Shown here piece after piece: positions 18,508 to 28,326 of a stretch of DNA of 64,000 nucleotides. Below the pieces are notes generated by a model. The model was not told where the DNA came from and did no database searches. It saw only the letters and a list, made by a program, of their open reading frames with translations. Position 1 is the stretch's first letter. Each line of letters starts with the position of its first letter. This DNA comes from Methanobacteriota archaeon (GTDB taxonomy: Archaea > Halobacteriota > Methanosarcinia > Methanosarcinales > Methanosarcinaceae), in contig JAEWQJ010000026.1 in NCBI GenBank assembly GCA_023399215.1, positions 186,001-250,000 on the forward strand, written 5' to 3'. A program made the translations under genes and the position numbers.

Positions 18508-18780
18508 GTTTTCCGTATTCAAGGATCAAAATCTCTTCACCAATCTGAAAAAGATCAACCACGGAAAGCGTGGCAAACACAGAATAAAGGAAATGGTAAA
18601 GAAAAATGGTAAAGGAAATATGGAAACAATTCTTCCGTACTTTCTTCCGTATCTCCGTGGTTATAAAGTAAGTGCTTAAGTTAGAGACTACGAATTCTCA
18701 GGAATAGATAAATAACATATATACAGATAATATTATACTAATATACATAATCAGTTGAATTATAGTGGGGGTTAACAACC

Positions 18781-19179
18781 ATGGGAGAACATGGGGAAGG
18801 AAGTCATGAAAGACATCACGAAGAGCACGGAGAGTTTGAACACGAAGAGTTACTGAAAAGTATGAGCGAGAAGCTGGGTTTTACCCCGCACATTCTTGAG
18901 ATCCTTGGAGAACTTGACAGTGAATCCCTTAAAAAATATAGCAGGTGCGACAAAAAATTACTGTCAGATGGCGCTCTACCTGCAAAGGTGAAAATCCTTA
19001 TCGCGCTTGCTGTTGTTGCATCCAAGCAATGTGAAAGGTGTACGGTTGTGCAGATGCAGAGTGCACTTAAGAATGGGGCTACCAAAGAAGAAATAATGGA
19101 AGTTATGGATGTTATATTCATAACCTCAGGGGCACCTGCTGTAGCGGCTTGCAGAGATGCATTAAAACTACTAAAGTAA
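18781..19179 (+). CDS. AhpD/carboxymuconolactone decarboxylase-like protein
   Basis: 132-residue all-helical protein of the AhpD/CMD superfamily, with the redox motif C-E-R-C (about 85-88) expected of an alkylhydroperoxidase-like disulfide reductase. The usual downstream Val and Gln are present (CTVVQMQSALKNGA). It starts with a His/Glu-rich tail (about residues 3-22, many HH/HE pairs) that could bind metal and is not part of the core fold. GTGGGGG lies about 10 bases upstream. Probably a stand-alone peroxide or thiol stress protein. Confidence 0.82.
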   Translation: MGEHGEGSHERHHEEHGEFEHEELLKSMSEKLGFTPHILEILGELDSESLKKYSRCDKKLLSDGALPAKVKILIALAVVASKQCERCTVVQMQSALKNGATKEEIMEVMDVIFITSGAPAVAACRDALKLLK

Positions 19180-19637
19180 GATGCCTTTAATTTTATAGAA
19201 GACTTATATTTTTAATTTTACAAAGACGTTTTAGATACCTGTAAGCCTGGATCTAACAGTTCAGACTGAATTATGGTATTTACAAGACAGAAAAGCTGTA
19301 GAATTCTCTGACAATACCTTTAAATTCCCTATATTAAATTTTTTTCAAATTCGTTTAGTTTAAGACGCTCTTGCGAAAAATCCATTCTTAATTCCTCGGT
19401 TTTTCACTAGTATTTCGGAGTTTTCCTTCTTCCTTCCTGAGAATTCCAGGCCCGGGCAATGGAAGCAAGCGAATGCTAACTTTTGTACCCCCAGGCAGGA
19501 TTGTCAGGTATCTCCAGCTACAAAAGTTACGCAGAGTTTCCGTAGTATTTTATCAGTTTAGTTGTTGGATTTCATTACTTTCATCAGGTTAGTTGTTGGA
19601 TTACATCACTTTCATCAGGTTAGTTATTTGGATTACA
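19180..19637. other. Convergent gap with tandem repeats
   Basis: Lies between the AhpD-like gene (rightward) and the ABC transporter operon (leftward). No gene is seen. The right end holds the 31-bp array (19556-19645). Confidence 0.5.
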
Positions 19638-19645
19638 TCACTTTG
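19556..19645 (-). repeat. 31-bp tandem array across a stop codon
   Basis: Two full units (19564-19594 and 19595-19625) and a partial third share GTTGGATTACATCACTTTC and CATCAGGTTAGTT. The partial unit contains the stop codon (19638-19640) of the terminal ABC ATPase gene. Confidence 0.8.
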
Positions 19646-20555
19646 ATTTCCAGCACCTCACCAATCTCCCCGAAACATCCTGTAGTTTCTGCGACTTTTT
19701 ACATGCATCCGTTTTCTCCTGGCACAATCTGTAGTAGGAACAGCCCGAAAAACCATCAGGTAGCTCTCCAACTTCCTCCGGCACCACAACCTCAAGCGAC
19801 ATATACCGTGCTGCATCCAGAAGAGCACGCGTATAAGGATGCAGAGGCCTGTCAAAAACATCTTTCCCTTCCTCAACAATTTCACCTGCATACATCACCA
19901 GTACCCGGTCCGAAACAGCCTTCGCTGCCTCCAGGTCGTGCGTAATAAACACCAGGCTGAGGCCACGTCTTTTCTGAATCTCTTTGAGCATCGTCACAAT
20001 AAACGCCTGCACCGACACATCAAGCATCGAGGTCGCTTCGTCACAAACCAGCAACTCAGGCTCCAGAGCAAGCGCCCTGGCAATTACTACCCTCTGCAGT
20101 TCCCCTCCTGACAGCTCATGCGGGTATCGAGTCCTGTGCTCCGCAGAAAGCCCTACTTCTGCAAACAGGGCATCTACATTTGCCGAAATCTCCTCTTTGG
20201 AAAAAACTCCACAAATCACTAATGGCTCGGCAACCGACCGTTCAACCGTCCATCTCGGATCAACCACATCGTCTGGGTTCTGGGGAATCAGCTGGATTTT
20301 TCCCATAAACTTCCGGAGATTCTTCCAGCTCATCCCGGTCAGTTTCGTCCCGTCGAAAAACACTTTCCCTGAAACAGGCACAAGTTGCTGGACAAGCATC
20401 TTTGCAAGCGTTGACTTTCCGCACCCAGACTCCCCGACAATAGCCACCGTCTCGCCCGGGCAAACCTCAAGATCAACACCGCAGACGGCTGTTTTTTTGA
20501 CGATTTTGATCAGTCCTGATGTGTAAACGTAACGCAGGTTTTCTGCCTTAAGCAT
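19638..20555 (-). CDS. Oligopeptide/nickel-type ABC transporter ATPase (OppF-like)
   Basis: 305-residue ATPase, the second of two that power this importer. Walker A GESGCGKST (about 39-47), signature LSGGELQRV, Walker B LLVCDEAT and the switch His in FITHD are all intact. The C-terminal HPYTRALLDA and a Cys-containing tail (GCSYYRLCQ, VRCW) are the OppD/F/DppD/F family extension. Its start overlaps the end of the first ATPase gene by 8 bases, so the two are translationally coupled. It is last in the operon. Substrate depends on the binding proteins; see 24125-27596. Confidence 0.9.
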   Translation of the reverse strand: MLKAENLRYVYTSGLIKIVKKTAVCGVDLEVCPGETVAIVGESGCGKSTLAKMLVQQLVPVSGKVFFDGTKLTGMSWKNLRKFMGKIQLIPQNPDDVVDPRWTVERSVAEPLVICGVFSKEEISANVDALFAEVGLSAEHRTRYPHELSGGELQRVVIARALALEPELLVCDEATSMLDVSVQAFIVTMLKEIQKRRGLSLVFITHDLEAAKAVSDRVLVMYAGEIVEEGKDVFDRPLHPYTRALLDAARYMSLEVVVPEEVGELPDGFSGCSYYRLCQEKTDACKKSQKLQDVSGRLVRCWKSK

Positions 20556-21486
20556 ACATCCAGCACCTCACACATCTTCCGTTAATATCCACAACCGGTG
20601 GATTCTTCAGACACCTGTCCGTTTTATGCGGGCATCGAGGATGAAACCTGCATCCTTCAGGCACCTCAATCATAGAAGGTGACGGGCCCGGAATCAGGTG
20701 CATACCGCGCTCAGGCACTGCATCCAGAAGCGCTTTTGAATACGGGTGCAGAGGGTCTTTGAAAAACACATCCTTTCTTGCAATCTCTATAATCTGCCCG
20801 CAGTAGTTTACCGCAATTCTGTCTGACATCGTCCGGGCAAAACCTACATCATGCGTAATTAAAAGAAATGCACAGCCATCCGAGGCAACTTTCTGAAATA
20901 TTGCTGCAATATTGCGTTTCTTAAGTACATCAATGCCTTTTGTCGGTTCATCAGCGATAATAAGTTCAGGATCTGCAGCCGTTCCCATTGCAACCATTGC
21001 CCTTTGCAACATTCCGCCACTGTACTGAAACGGGTATTCCCTTCCCCTCACTTCAGGAGGGATGATATCAAAATACTTCAGAGCCCGGGATGTCCTGGCC
21101 TTTGCATCCTCTTTACTCATTCCAAGATGTGCCCGCATCGGCTCTGCAATCTGAGTGCCAACCCTTATTCCGGGGTTCATTGCAAGATATGGGTTCTGGG
21201 CAATCGATGCAACCGTTTTGCCGCGGACTTTCTGCATTTCCTTCTCGGAAAGAACTGAAATTTCCGTACCTTCAAGTTCCACTTTCCCGGAAAACACCGC
21301 ATTTGGAGGAAGCAACCGCATTATTGCCTGGCCAAGAATTGACTTGCCACTACCTGATTCTCCAATCAGTGAAAAGATCTCATGTTTGTTAATCGAAAAT
21401 GTCGCATCATCAACTGCGTGAACTGCTCCCTGCCCGGTTGGGATTGTTACAGAAACGCCGGATACTTTCAATAATACGTCAGGCAT
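20548..21486 (-). CDS. Oligopeptide/nickel-type ABC transporter ATPase (OppD-like)
   Basis: 312-residue ATPase of the OppD/DppD/NikD group. Walker A is GESGSGKSI, the signature is YSGGMLQRA, Walker B is LIIADEPT, and the H-loop is LLITHD. The C-terminus has the four-Cys tail found in the family (GCRFHPRCPHKTDRC, RCVRCW), which in some relatives binds an Fe-S cluster. I chose ATG 21486 (MPDVLLKV), one base after the permease stop; GGAAGG lies upstream. A start at 21510 would read into the permease. Confidence 0.9.
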   Translation of the reverse strand: MPDVLLKVSGVSVTIPTGQGAVHAVDDATFSINKHEIFSLIGESGSGKSILGQAIMRLLPPNAVFSGKVELEGTEISVLSEKEMQKVRGKTVASIAQNPYLAMNPGIRVGTQIAEPMRAHLGMSKEDAKARTSRALKYFDIIPPEVRGREYPFQYSGGMLQRAMVAMGTAADPELIIADEPTKGIDVLKKRNIAAIFQKVASDGCAFLLITHDVGFARTMSDRIAVNYCGQIIEIARKDVFFKDPLHPYSKALLDAVPERGMHLIPGPSPSMIEVPEGCRFHPRCPHKTDRCLKNPPVVDINGRCVRCWMYA

Positions 21487-21487
21487 A

Positions 21488-22327
21488 TCAGAACCTTCCT
21501 TCAAGTTCAATATTTTTCATCTTCTGGTCAAGTGCATCCCGCAACCCGTCGCCAAAGTAGTTGAATGCAAGAACAGTTATCATTATAAAAAGCCCCGGGA
21601 AAAGCATCAGCCAGGGAGCAGTTGTGAAATATGTACGGCCTGCATTCAGCATTGCACCCCATTCCGGTGTTGACGGCTGAACTCCAAGCCCGAGGAAACT
21701 TAAGCCGGCTGCTGCCAGAATTACATTCCCAATTCCAAGCGATGCCATAATCAAAACCGGAGAGATAATGTTTGGAAGAACATGCTTTATCATCACATAA
21801 GTGTTTGAAGCACCAACCCACCTGGATGCCCGAACGTAGCCTTTTGTCATGACGTCAAGTGTTGAACCGCGTGCAACTCTTGCAAACACCGTCCACTCGA
21901 CAACAATTAAAGCAAGCATCATGTTTTTCATCCCCTGTCCCAGAAACGCAGTAATTGCAAGTGCCAGAAACATCGACGGAAAAGCAAGGAAACTATCCGT
22001 TAGCCGCATGATAACCTCATCCAGCCACCCACCGTAATACCCTGCCAGAACGCCAAGTGTCATTCCTATTGCAAGCGAAACGCTGACAACCGCAAATCCG
22101 ACGAAAAGGGATACTCGCGCACCGTACATCACCATTGTCAGGATATCGCGGCCAAGGTTATCGGTACCGAACAAGTGGTCAGAAGACGGAGGAAGCAGAC
22201 GGTTTTGCAGGTCCTTTTCCGTGTAGTCATAAGGAGCTAAAACACCGGCAAATACAGCCATGAAGAGAAGCCCACCAAGAACCATCAGGGAAAAAGCAAT
22301 CTGCCGGTTTTTAAGAAGTTCTATCAT
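21488..22327 (-). CDS. ABC transporter permease (DppC/NikC-like)
   Basis: 279-residue inner-membrane permease with about six helices. The N-terminus shows the OppC-type extension (NRLLPPSSDHLFGTDNLGRD). The cytoplasmic EAA loop, which docks to the ATPases, is at about RASRWVGASNTYVMIKHVLP. The start lies inside the end of the DppB-like gene, a 17-base overlap. It pairs with the DppB-like protein to form the channel. Confidence 0.92.
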   Translation of the reverse strand: MIELLKNRQIAFSLMVLGGLLFMAVFAGVLAPYDYTEKDLQNRLLPPSSDHLFGTDNLGRDILTMVMYGARVSLFVGFAVVSVSLAIGMTLGVLAGYYGGWLDEVIMRLTDSFLAFPSMFLALAITAFLGQGMKNMMLALIVVEWTVFARVARGSTLDVMTKGYVRASRWVGASNTYVMIKHVLPNIISPVLIMASLGIGNVILAAAGLSFLGLGVQPSTPEWGAMLNAGRTYFTTAPWLMLFPGLFIMITVLAFNYFGDGLRDALDQKMKNIELEGRF

Positions 22328-23261
22328 AGCGTATCTCCGGGTTTGCCCAAACGTAGACCAAATCTACAAAGAAGTTGACTAGAAGGAAAATGACAGCAAC
22401 AAAGAGCACCGAACCCTGTACCATCATATAATCGTGGGAAAGAATTGAGTCCACCACAAGATTTCCAATACCCGACCATCCGAAAATTGTCTCAACAACA
22501 ACCGAGCCGTTTAAGAGAAAACCAATCGACAGACCGACCACCGTGATAACCGGAACAAGTGCATTTTTCAATGCGTGCCTTATGACAACGATTTTTTCCG
22601 AAAGCCCTTTTCCGCGGGCAGTCTGGATGTACTCCTTTCCCATGACATCCAGCATGCTTGAACGTATCATCCGCATCATTACAGCCGCTGACCCTGTCCC
22701 AAGAACAGTCGCCGGTAGAATCATGTAGCTGATGTCTGTCCCGTGTCCAAATCCGGACGCTGGGAGCCAGTGAATGATTACCGAGAAGAAAATTATCATC
22801 AGATAGGCCTGCCAGAAGTTTGGAATGGACACTCCGAGAAGAGCGCCAAAGCGACAAGCATCGTCAACAATGGTGTTATGTTTCAGAGCTGAGACTACGC
22901 CGAGAGGGACGGCAATAACAAGAGCAATTGCAAGCGCGAGAACGGAAAGTTTCAGCGTATTTTTGAACGCATTCATAACAGTTTCAAACACCGGCTGTTC
23001 GCTCATGTACGAGTAGCCAAAGTCTCCCACAGCCGCGCCTTTGATCCAGTTCAGATACTGAATGTAAAACGGCTGATCAAGACCGTGGGCTACGCGGAAA
23101 GCTTCAACAGCTGCTTCATCATATCCACCAGAGGGACTCGTCATCATAATCTCTGCTGGGTCTCCCGGCGCGATGTAGATGAGTGAAAAACTCATGAATG
23201 AGGTAAATATGAGGACCGGGATGAGATACAGAGCCCGGCGGATGAAATACTCATTTAGCAT
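22311..23261 (-). CDS. ABC transporter permease (DppB/NikB-like)
   Basis: 316-residue permease. The N-terminal helix is followed by the family hallmark APGDPAEIM, and the EAA loop is at about ARGKGLSEKIVVIRHALKNA. Six helices are expected. Its start codon overlaps the stop of a small upstream gene (23255-23410) by 7 bases, so its translation is probably coupled to that gene. Confidence 0.92.
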   Translation of the reverse strand: MLNEYFIRRALYLIPVLIFTSFMSFSLIYIAPGDPAEIMMTSPSGGYDEAAVEAFRVAHGLDQPFYIQYLNWIKGAAVGDFGYSYMSEQPVFETVMNAFKNTLKLSVLALAIALVIAVPLGVVSALKHNTIVDDACRFGALLGVSIPNFWQAYLMIIFFSVIIHWLPASGFGHGTDISYMILPATVLGTGSAAVMMRMIRSSMLDVMGKEYIQTARGKGLSEKIVVIRHALKNALVPVITVVGLSIGFLLNGSVVVETIFGWSGIGNLVVDSILSHDYMMVQGSVLFVAVIFLLVNFFVDLVYVWANPEIRYDRTS

Positions 23262-23410
23262 TTCAGTGCCTCTGGAAAACTTCCACTCTTCCTCGCAGAG
23301 ATGAGATCCAGAAGTTTCAGGTATGATGCCGAGTATGATGCTGCGTATTCTTTTGGATCACATTTCAGCAAAAATGAACAATATCTATCATCTGCAATCT
23401 TGTATTCCAT
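23255..23410 (-). CDS. Unknown 51-residue protein inside the ABC operon
   Basis: A short frame from ATG 23410 to TAA 23255. It starts MEYKIADDRYCSFLLKCDP and ends PEALKC, with Cys at 11, 17 and 51. TTGAGGAAT lies about 8 bases upstream of the ATG. The frame fits exactly between its neighbours: 10 bases after the methyltransferase stop and overlapping the permease start by 7 bases. I know no family for it. It could be a metal-binding or accessory peptide, or a translation-coupling leader; its function is unknown. Confidence 0.6.
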   Translation of the reverse strand: MEYKIADDRYCSFLLKCDPKEYAASYSASYLKLLDLISARKSGSFPEALKC

Positions 23411-23420
23411 TTTTTATTCC

Positions 23421-24113
23421 TCAACATTTTATTCCGGTGGCGAGATATGGAACAGATAAATAGTCATAACCTTCCGGATCGCATCTTTTCATATACTCTG
23501 CATACTCGGGAAGAGATTTCCAGGAGACCTCAGAAAACCCATTATTTTCCATGATGGATGTAATCATTTCAGGCGAGTTGCTGTCATAAAGCGGAAGATA
23601 CTCAATTAATTCATCGTGATTTCTTTCTTCCTGGTTGTAGTTCCTGTTTGGAACGTATCCTGGCTGGAACCATTGGCCGTCGATTGCAAGAATCCTGCCC
23701 TCAGGTACCAGAACGCGGCAGCATTCACTAAAGAATTTATCATGGTCTGTGAGTGTCCAGAGAAGGTGCATGTTTACGATAACATCAAACGTATTGTTTT
23801 CAAAAGGCAGGTTTTCTCCGTCACCTTCAACAAACTTAATTGACAAATTACGGTTCTTTGCCCCTTCTTTTGCACGTGCAAGCATCTCTTCTGAGATATC
23901 AAGAGCAGTGACATTGTGCCCCATGTCAGCAAAAACAAATGCCTGAATGCCAGGCCCTGTTCCTATATCAAGGACATTGAGTATTTTACCAGCTGGCAGC
24001 TTATCTAAAAAGAGGTTTTGCATCAGGAAAATCTCTTCGTCAAGGTGGCCACGATACATTTTCCGGTAATTTGGACTGATTTTATTCCAGTGTGCTGTAA
24101 TTTTGTCTTTCAT
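23421..24113 (-). CDS. Class I SAM-dependent methyltransferase (transporter-linked)
   Basis: 230-residue Rossmann-fold methyltransferase. Motif I is LDIGTGPGIQAF (about 48-59), the acidic ribose contact is in ALDISEEML, and the post-motif is IVNMHLLWTLTDH. It sits inside the ABC importer operon: 11 bases after the binding protein, with GAGGG before its start, and 10 bases before the 51-residue gene. A paralogue lies at 28327-29061 (shared E.GTGPG, LLWTL and SECCR.L motifs). Substrate unknown; a role in making or modifying a ligand taken up by the importer is possible, based on context only. Confidence 0.85.
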   Translation of the reverse strand: MKDKITAHWNKISPNYRKMYRGHLDEEIFLMQNLFLDKLPAGKILNVLDIGTGPGIQAFVFADMGHNVTALDISEEMLARAKEGAKNRNLSIKFVEGDGENLPFENNTFDVIVNMHLLWTLTDHDKFFSECCRVLVPEGRILAIDGQWFQPGYVPNRNYNQEERNHDELIEYLPLYDSNSPEMITSIMENNGFSEVSWKSLPEYAEYMKRCDPEGYDYLSVPYLATGIKC

Positions 24114-24124
24114 TTGTTAATCCC

Positions 24125-25687
24125 TCAGGCAAGTTCCATTTTCTTTGTAATGAACGTGTATTCATTTGGATAAATTTCAAAACCTTTGAGATTGGGGGAG
24201 AGTCCGTCAATTTCTTTCTTGTATGCGATACAGACCAGTACTGCATCATTCTGGACCTGTTCCTGAATCATGTCGTAGAGTTCTGCACGTTTTTCTTTGT
24301 CTGTCTCAGCCCTTGCTTCAAGAATCCACTTATCAACCTGAGAATTAGAATAGCGCAGCCATGTGGATGCATAGGTTCCGTTTGAAAGGAAGTGGCTGGA
24401 CACGAAATAGTCAGGATCTCCTACAGGTGCAACACCCCAGGAATAGAGTGCAAGGTCATAATTTCCAGCTACTGCATCAGCGCTAATTGAATTTGTTTCT
24501 GCAATTTTTATTGTAGTGGTGATGCCGATTTTTTCAAGCTGAGCGGCAATTACTTCTGCCATTGGCTGGTGTGCTGCCTGTTTTGTATAAGTCTGGATTT
24601 CAATTGTGAACGGCTTACCGTTGTAATAGAGTCTACCATCACTTCCCTGCGTGATTCCGGCCTCAGCTAAGAGTTTCAGAGCTTTTTCAGGGTTATAATC
24701 GTAGGCTTCAATCTTGTCGTTCGCACTCCATGGCATGATGTCAGGGAATATTCCAATTGCTGGAGAGCCGGCAACGCCTTCGAGGGCTGTGTCAACGATC
24801 TCCTGGCGGTTAATTGCATAATTGAGTGCCTGGCGAACCCTTACATCATCGAATGGTGCTTTTCCTTCGTTAATGTACATGAAGTAGGTTCTAAGCGTTT
24901 CTCTGGATACGATATTAATATCAGGATTAGCTTCAAGAGTTGTGTACTCGCTTTGCAGGACATCTCTTGTAATGTCAACATCGCCTGATTTGAGTAGAAG
25001 AGTTCTTGCAGCGGCATCTTTGCTGTACTGGATAGTTATCCTATCAATTTTTGGTACTCCACCCCAGTAATCAGGATTCTTTACCAGTTCTATACTGGCA
25101 CCCGGCTCAAATGAGACAAACTTGTATGGTCCTGTTCCAACTGGCTCTTTGTCGAGATCACTGGCTTTAGGACTTACAATGGACATGACAGTGTCTGTGA
25201 ACATGAGAATCGTTGGCGCGTATGTTTCATTTGTTTCCACAACAATTGTATAGTCATCGGTTTTGTAGACGTCTTTGATAAAAGAGTACTCTGATGACAT
25301 GCTGTTTGATGAGTTAAGAACTCTGTTGATAGAATAAATTACGGCGTCAGCATTCATTTTTGTTCCGTCATGGAAGGTTACATTCTTGCGGAGCTGAATT
25401 TCCCATGATGTATCATTTAGCTGTTTATAGTCTGTTGCAAGTTCAGGCTGGAGACTCATATTTTCGTCGTAAGAGAAGAGCGTCTCATAGATTCCGGTTC
25501 TTCGCATAGGCCAGCCTTCCCATGAAATGGAAGGATCAAGGCTTCCTCCTATATCAGGGCCAGTCGTGAGAGCTACGCGAAGAACTTTTTCTTCAGAACC
25601 CTCTGTCTGAACACAACCCGAACAGATGATGATTGCAATAAAAAAAACTGTAGTACATACAAATGATAACTTTGTCCTTAACGCCAT
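24125..25687 (-). CDS. ABC transporter substrate-binding lipoprotein 1 (NikA/DppA-like)
   Basis: 520-residue extracytoplasmic binding protein of the peptide/nickel family (SBP_bac_5). A lipobox ending IIICSGC puts the lipid-linked Cys at residue 25. The body has hallmark motifs LATDYKQLNDTSWEIQLRKN, FHDGTKMNADAV and GTGPYKFVSFEPG. I chose ATG 25687 because GAGGT lies 7 bases upstream; an in-frame start at 25783 would put a hydrophilic tail before the signal. It is the first gene of the importer operon. It is strongly similar to 26016-27596, so one arose by duplication. Nickel, nickel chelates or peptides are possible ligands. Confidence 0.9.
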   Translation of the reverse strand: MALRTKLSFVCTTVFFIAIIICSGCVQTEGSEEKVLRVALTTGPDIGGSLDPSISWEGWPMRRTGIYETLFSYDENMSLQPELATDYKQLNDTSWEIQLRKNVTFHDGTKMNADAVIYSINRVLNSSNSMSSEYSFIKDVYKTDDYTIVVETNETYAPTILMFTDTVMSIVSPKASDLDKEPVGTGPYKFVSFEPGASIELVKNPDYWGGVPKIDRITIQYSKDAAARTLLLKSGDVDITRDVLQSEYTTLEANPDINIVSRETLRTYFMYINEGKAPFDDVRVRQALNYAINRQEIVDTALEGVAGSPAIGIFPDIMPWSANDKIEAYDYNPEKALKLLAEAGITQGSDGRLYYNGKPFTIEIQTYTKQAAHQPMAEVIAAQLEKIGITTTIKIAETNSISADAVAGNYDLALYSWGVAPVGDPDYFVSSHFLSNGTYASTWLRYSNSQVDKWILEARAETDKEKRAELYDMIQEQVQNDAVLVCIAYKKEIDGLSPNLKGFEIYPNEYTFITKKMELA

Positions 25688-26015
25688 GTCAATACCTCTT
25701 CCAGTAGAAAAATTGTAATTATCCGGCTGGGTAATACGGCATATCTTAATTTCCAGCCCGGATAAAGCAACATCAATATTCATTATTCACTTCACTGATC
25801 TTTTCCGGAATGAAAAACCTTGAAAATGTCCGTTTTCAGACATCATGTAATTTCAGATATTGTTCATGGCATGTTGTCGTAAAAAGGAAGAGATCGTTCA
25901 GAACTTCGCTGCGTAAGCTTTTATCCTTTAATGATCTCTCCGAGCATACCTTTCTACGAATAATATCAAACCTACTGTCTGCAAACGGCAGTTTTCCTCA
26001 TTTCCTCCTGCAAAT

Positions 26016-27596
26016 TTATGTAAATCCGATGTCCTTGGTGATGATTGTATACTCGTTTGGATACATCTCAAAGCCTGTCACATTTGATGACAGTGCATAA
26101 ATTTCGTTGGCATAGAAAACGGGCAGTACTACTGCATCTTTCTGAATCTGTATCTGGATTTTATCGTACAGCTCAGCACGTTTCTTTTCGTCAGTTTCGG
26201 TTCTTGCTTCAAGAATCCACTTATCTACCTGAGGATTGGAATAGCGGAGCCATTTGGACGCGTAGTTGCCTGTTGAGAGGTAATGGCTTGAGAGGAAGTA
26301 GTCCGGGTCCCCGGTAGGTGCAGTGCTCCATGCGGCAAGTGAGAGGTCATAATTTCCTGCAACAGCGTTTTCCGTAAGTGCAGCATTATCCAGAATTGTC
26401 ACAGTTGAGGTAATACCAATTTTTTCTAACTGTGAGGCTATGATTTCTGCACTCGGCTGAAGAGCTGCACGTTTTGTGTAGGTCTGGATTTCAACGGTGA
26501 ATGGTTTTCCGTTGTAGTACAGCTTACCATCTGTGCCTTTCGTGATTCCTGCTTCTTCGAAGAGTTCCAGAGCTTTTTCAGGGTTATACTCATAGGATTT
26601 AATCTGGTCGTTTGCGTTCCACGGCATGGTATTTGTGAATACTCCTCTTGCCGGGATACCGGAGACTCCTTCAAGTGCTGTATCCACGATTTCCTGGCGG
26701 TTGATCGCATAAGAGAGGCCCTGGCGGACTCTGGTGTCATTGAATGGAGCTTTGCCGCCATTTACATAAAGGAAGTACGTGCGCAGGGTTTCTTTGGAAG
26801 TGACGTTTATATCAGGATTATTCTTAAGTGCTGAATACTCGCTCTGTAGTGGGTCTCTGGCAATGTCTACATCGCCTGATTTTATCAGCATGGTTCTGGC
26901 CGTGCTGTCTTTATTATACTGTATGAGTACCCGGTCAACTTTTGGTTCCCCACCCCAGTAATCAGGATTCTTTTCGAGTTCAAGGCTTGTACTCGGTTCG
27001 AAGGACACAAACTTGAAGGGTCCGGTTCCAACCGGCTCTTTGTCGAGATCACTGGCGCTAGGACTTACAATGGACATGATAGGGTCTACAAGGGATGAAA
27101 TTAGTGGAGCGCAAGTACCATTGGTTTCAATAACAATGGTGTAATCCCCGGTTTTTTGTACATCTTTAATGAAGGAATACTCTGATGATCTGCTGTTTGA
27201 CGGATCAAGTACTCTGTTCAGTGAAAAGAGAACCGCATCCGCATCCATTTTTGTCCCGTCATGGAAGGTTACATTCTTGCGGAGCTGAATCTCCCATTCT
27301 GTATCGTTTAACTGTTTGTATCCGGATGCGAGTTTGGGCATGAGATTCATGTCTGCGTCATAGTAGAACAGGGTTTCATAGATGCCTGCCTGATGGACAT
27401 ACCACCCTGTCCAGCCATTGGCAGGGTCAAGACTGCCACCGGTATCGGGGCCTTCGTTAAAAACTACACGAAGAACTTTTTCTTTAGACGCCTCTTCAGT
27501 ATTATCAACACATCCTGCACAGAGCAGTGCTACAATTAGAATTACGGCAATGGCAGAGATGGATAGTTTTATTTTTGGAAAGTTGAGTTTCACCAT
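26016..27596 (-). CDS. ABC transporter substrate-binding lipoprotein 2 (paralogue)
   Basis: 526-residue paralogue of the binding protein downstream. The signal peptide ends in LLCAGC (Cys 29 lipidated). Long stretches, including EIQLRKNVTFHDGTKM and AINRQEIVDTALEGV, are identical or nearly so to the neighbour. Differences cluster in segments that line the ligand cleft in this family, so the two may prefer different ligands. ATG 27596 follows GGTGTG; ATG-like starts at 27614 add 6 residues. A 330-base gap separates it from the operon, so it may have its own transcript, with TTATATATAA at about 27650 as the TATA box. Confidence 0.9.
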   Translation of the reverse strand: MVKLNFPKIKLSISAIAVILIVALLCAGCVDNTEEASKEKVLRVVFNEGPDTGGSLDPANGWTGWYVHQAGIYETLFYYDADMNLMPKLASGYKQLNDTEWEIQLRKNVTFHDGTKMDADAVLFSLNRVLDPSNSRSSEYSFIKDVQKTGDYTIVIETNGTCAPLISSLVDPIMSIVSPSASDLDKEPVGTGPFKFVSFEPSTSLELEKNPDYWGGEPKVDRVLIQYNKDSTARTMLIKSGDVDIARDPLQSEYSALKNNPDINVTSKETLRTYFLYVNGGKAPFNDTRVRQGLSYAINRQEIVDTALEGVSGIPARGVFTNTMPWNANDQIKSYEYNPEKALELFEEAGITKGTDGKLYYNGKPFTVEIQTYTKRAALQPSAEIIASQLEKIGITSTVTILDNAALTENAVAGNYDLSLAAWSTAPTGDPDYFLSSHYLSTGNYASKWLRYSNPQVDKWILEARTETDEKKRAELYDKIQIQIQKDAVVLPVFYANEIYALSSNVTGFEMYPNEYTIITKDIGFT

Positions 27597-28326
27597 TAAC
27601 ACACCAATATGCATAAATATTCAATAGATATTAACACTATTTTTAACTAAGTTATATATAATGTATATTTAAATTGTGTGATTTTATTTTATAGTTATGC
27701 AGAAAATTTGATAAAATTTTTAGTTTTTTGAAATAGAAACGGTCCAATAAACCGGATCGGTGATTGAACAGCTATTCTATCTGAACAGCTATTCTGTCGC
27801 AGGTTTAATCAGACCAGTATTTGAGAAGTATTGAGTGTAATTTGTGATACTCAGAGATCCACTGTCAAAAACGAGATGAGCCATTATCAAAACCAAGATG
27901 AAATTACAAAAAATTAGAAGGTTTTATTCGCTTTTCATTCAAAAAATTATGTACCGATTAGTTGATGTGCTGATTTTTCGGTAACATGTCAATTCTTTTC
28001 TTTATATGCATTCTATGGTTTACGTAGCAGTCGTAATTCCAGGCTCCTTCATCCCAGCAATTTCTGATCTCTTTTTAAGGTTGCTTCCTCCGAAATCACC
28101 TTTACATTTTACTCAGAATCCCATACAGAATAGAAAGAGAAATTGTTTGCTAATTATATTATTTAAATTATGAAATAAAGAGTTTAAATAATAAGTTATT
28201 ATTAATTATAATGATTTAAGTACATAATCTTTATAAATAGTAATACCAATTAATAGTTTAGTCTTACCCAATTAAATGCAATTTTATGAAAACAGTTTAA
28301 TGCCAATTTTATTTGAGGGATAGAAA
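27597..28326. promoter_or_regulatory. Divergent promoter region of SBP2 and methyltransferase 2
   Basis: 730 AT-rich bases with no gene. TATA-like TTATATATAA near 27650 faces the binding-protein gene and CTTTATAAATAG near 28230 faces the methyltransferase gene. A degenerate repeat (CAGCTATTCTATCTGAA, then CAGCTATTCTGTCGCAG) lies at 27768-27801. No known metal-regulator site is recognisable. Confidence 0.45.
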
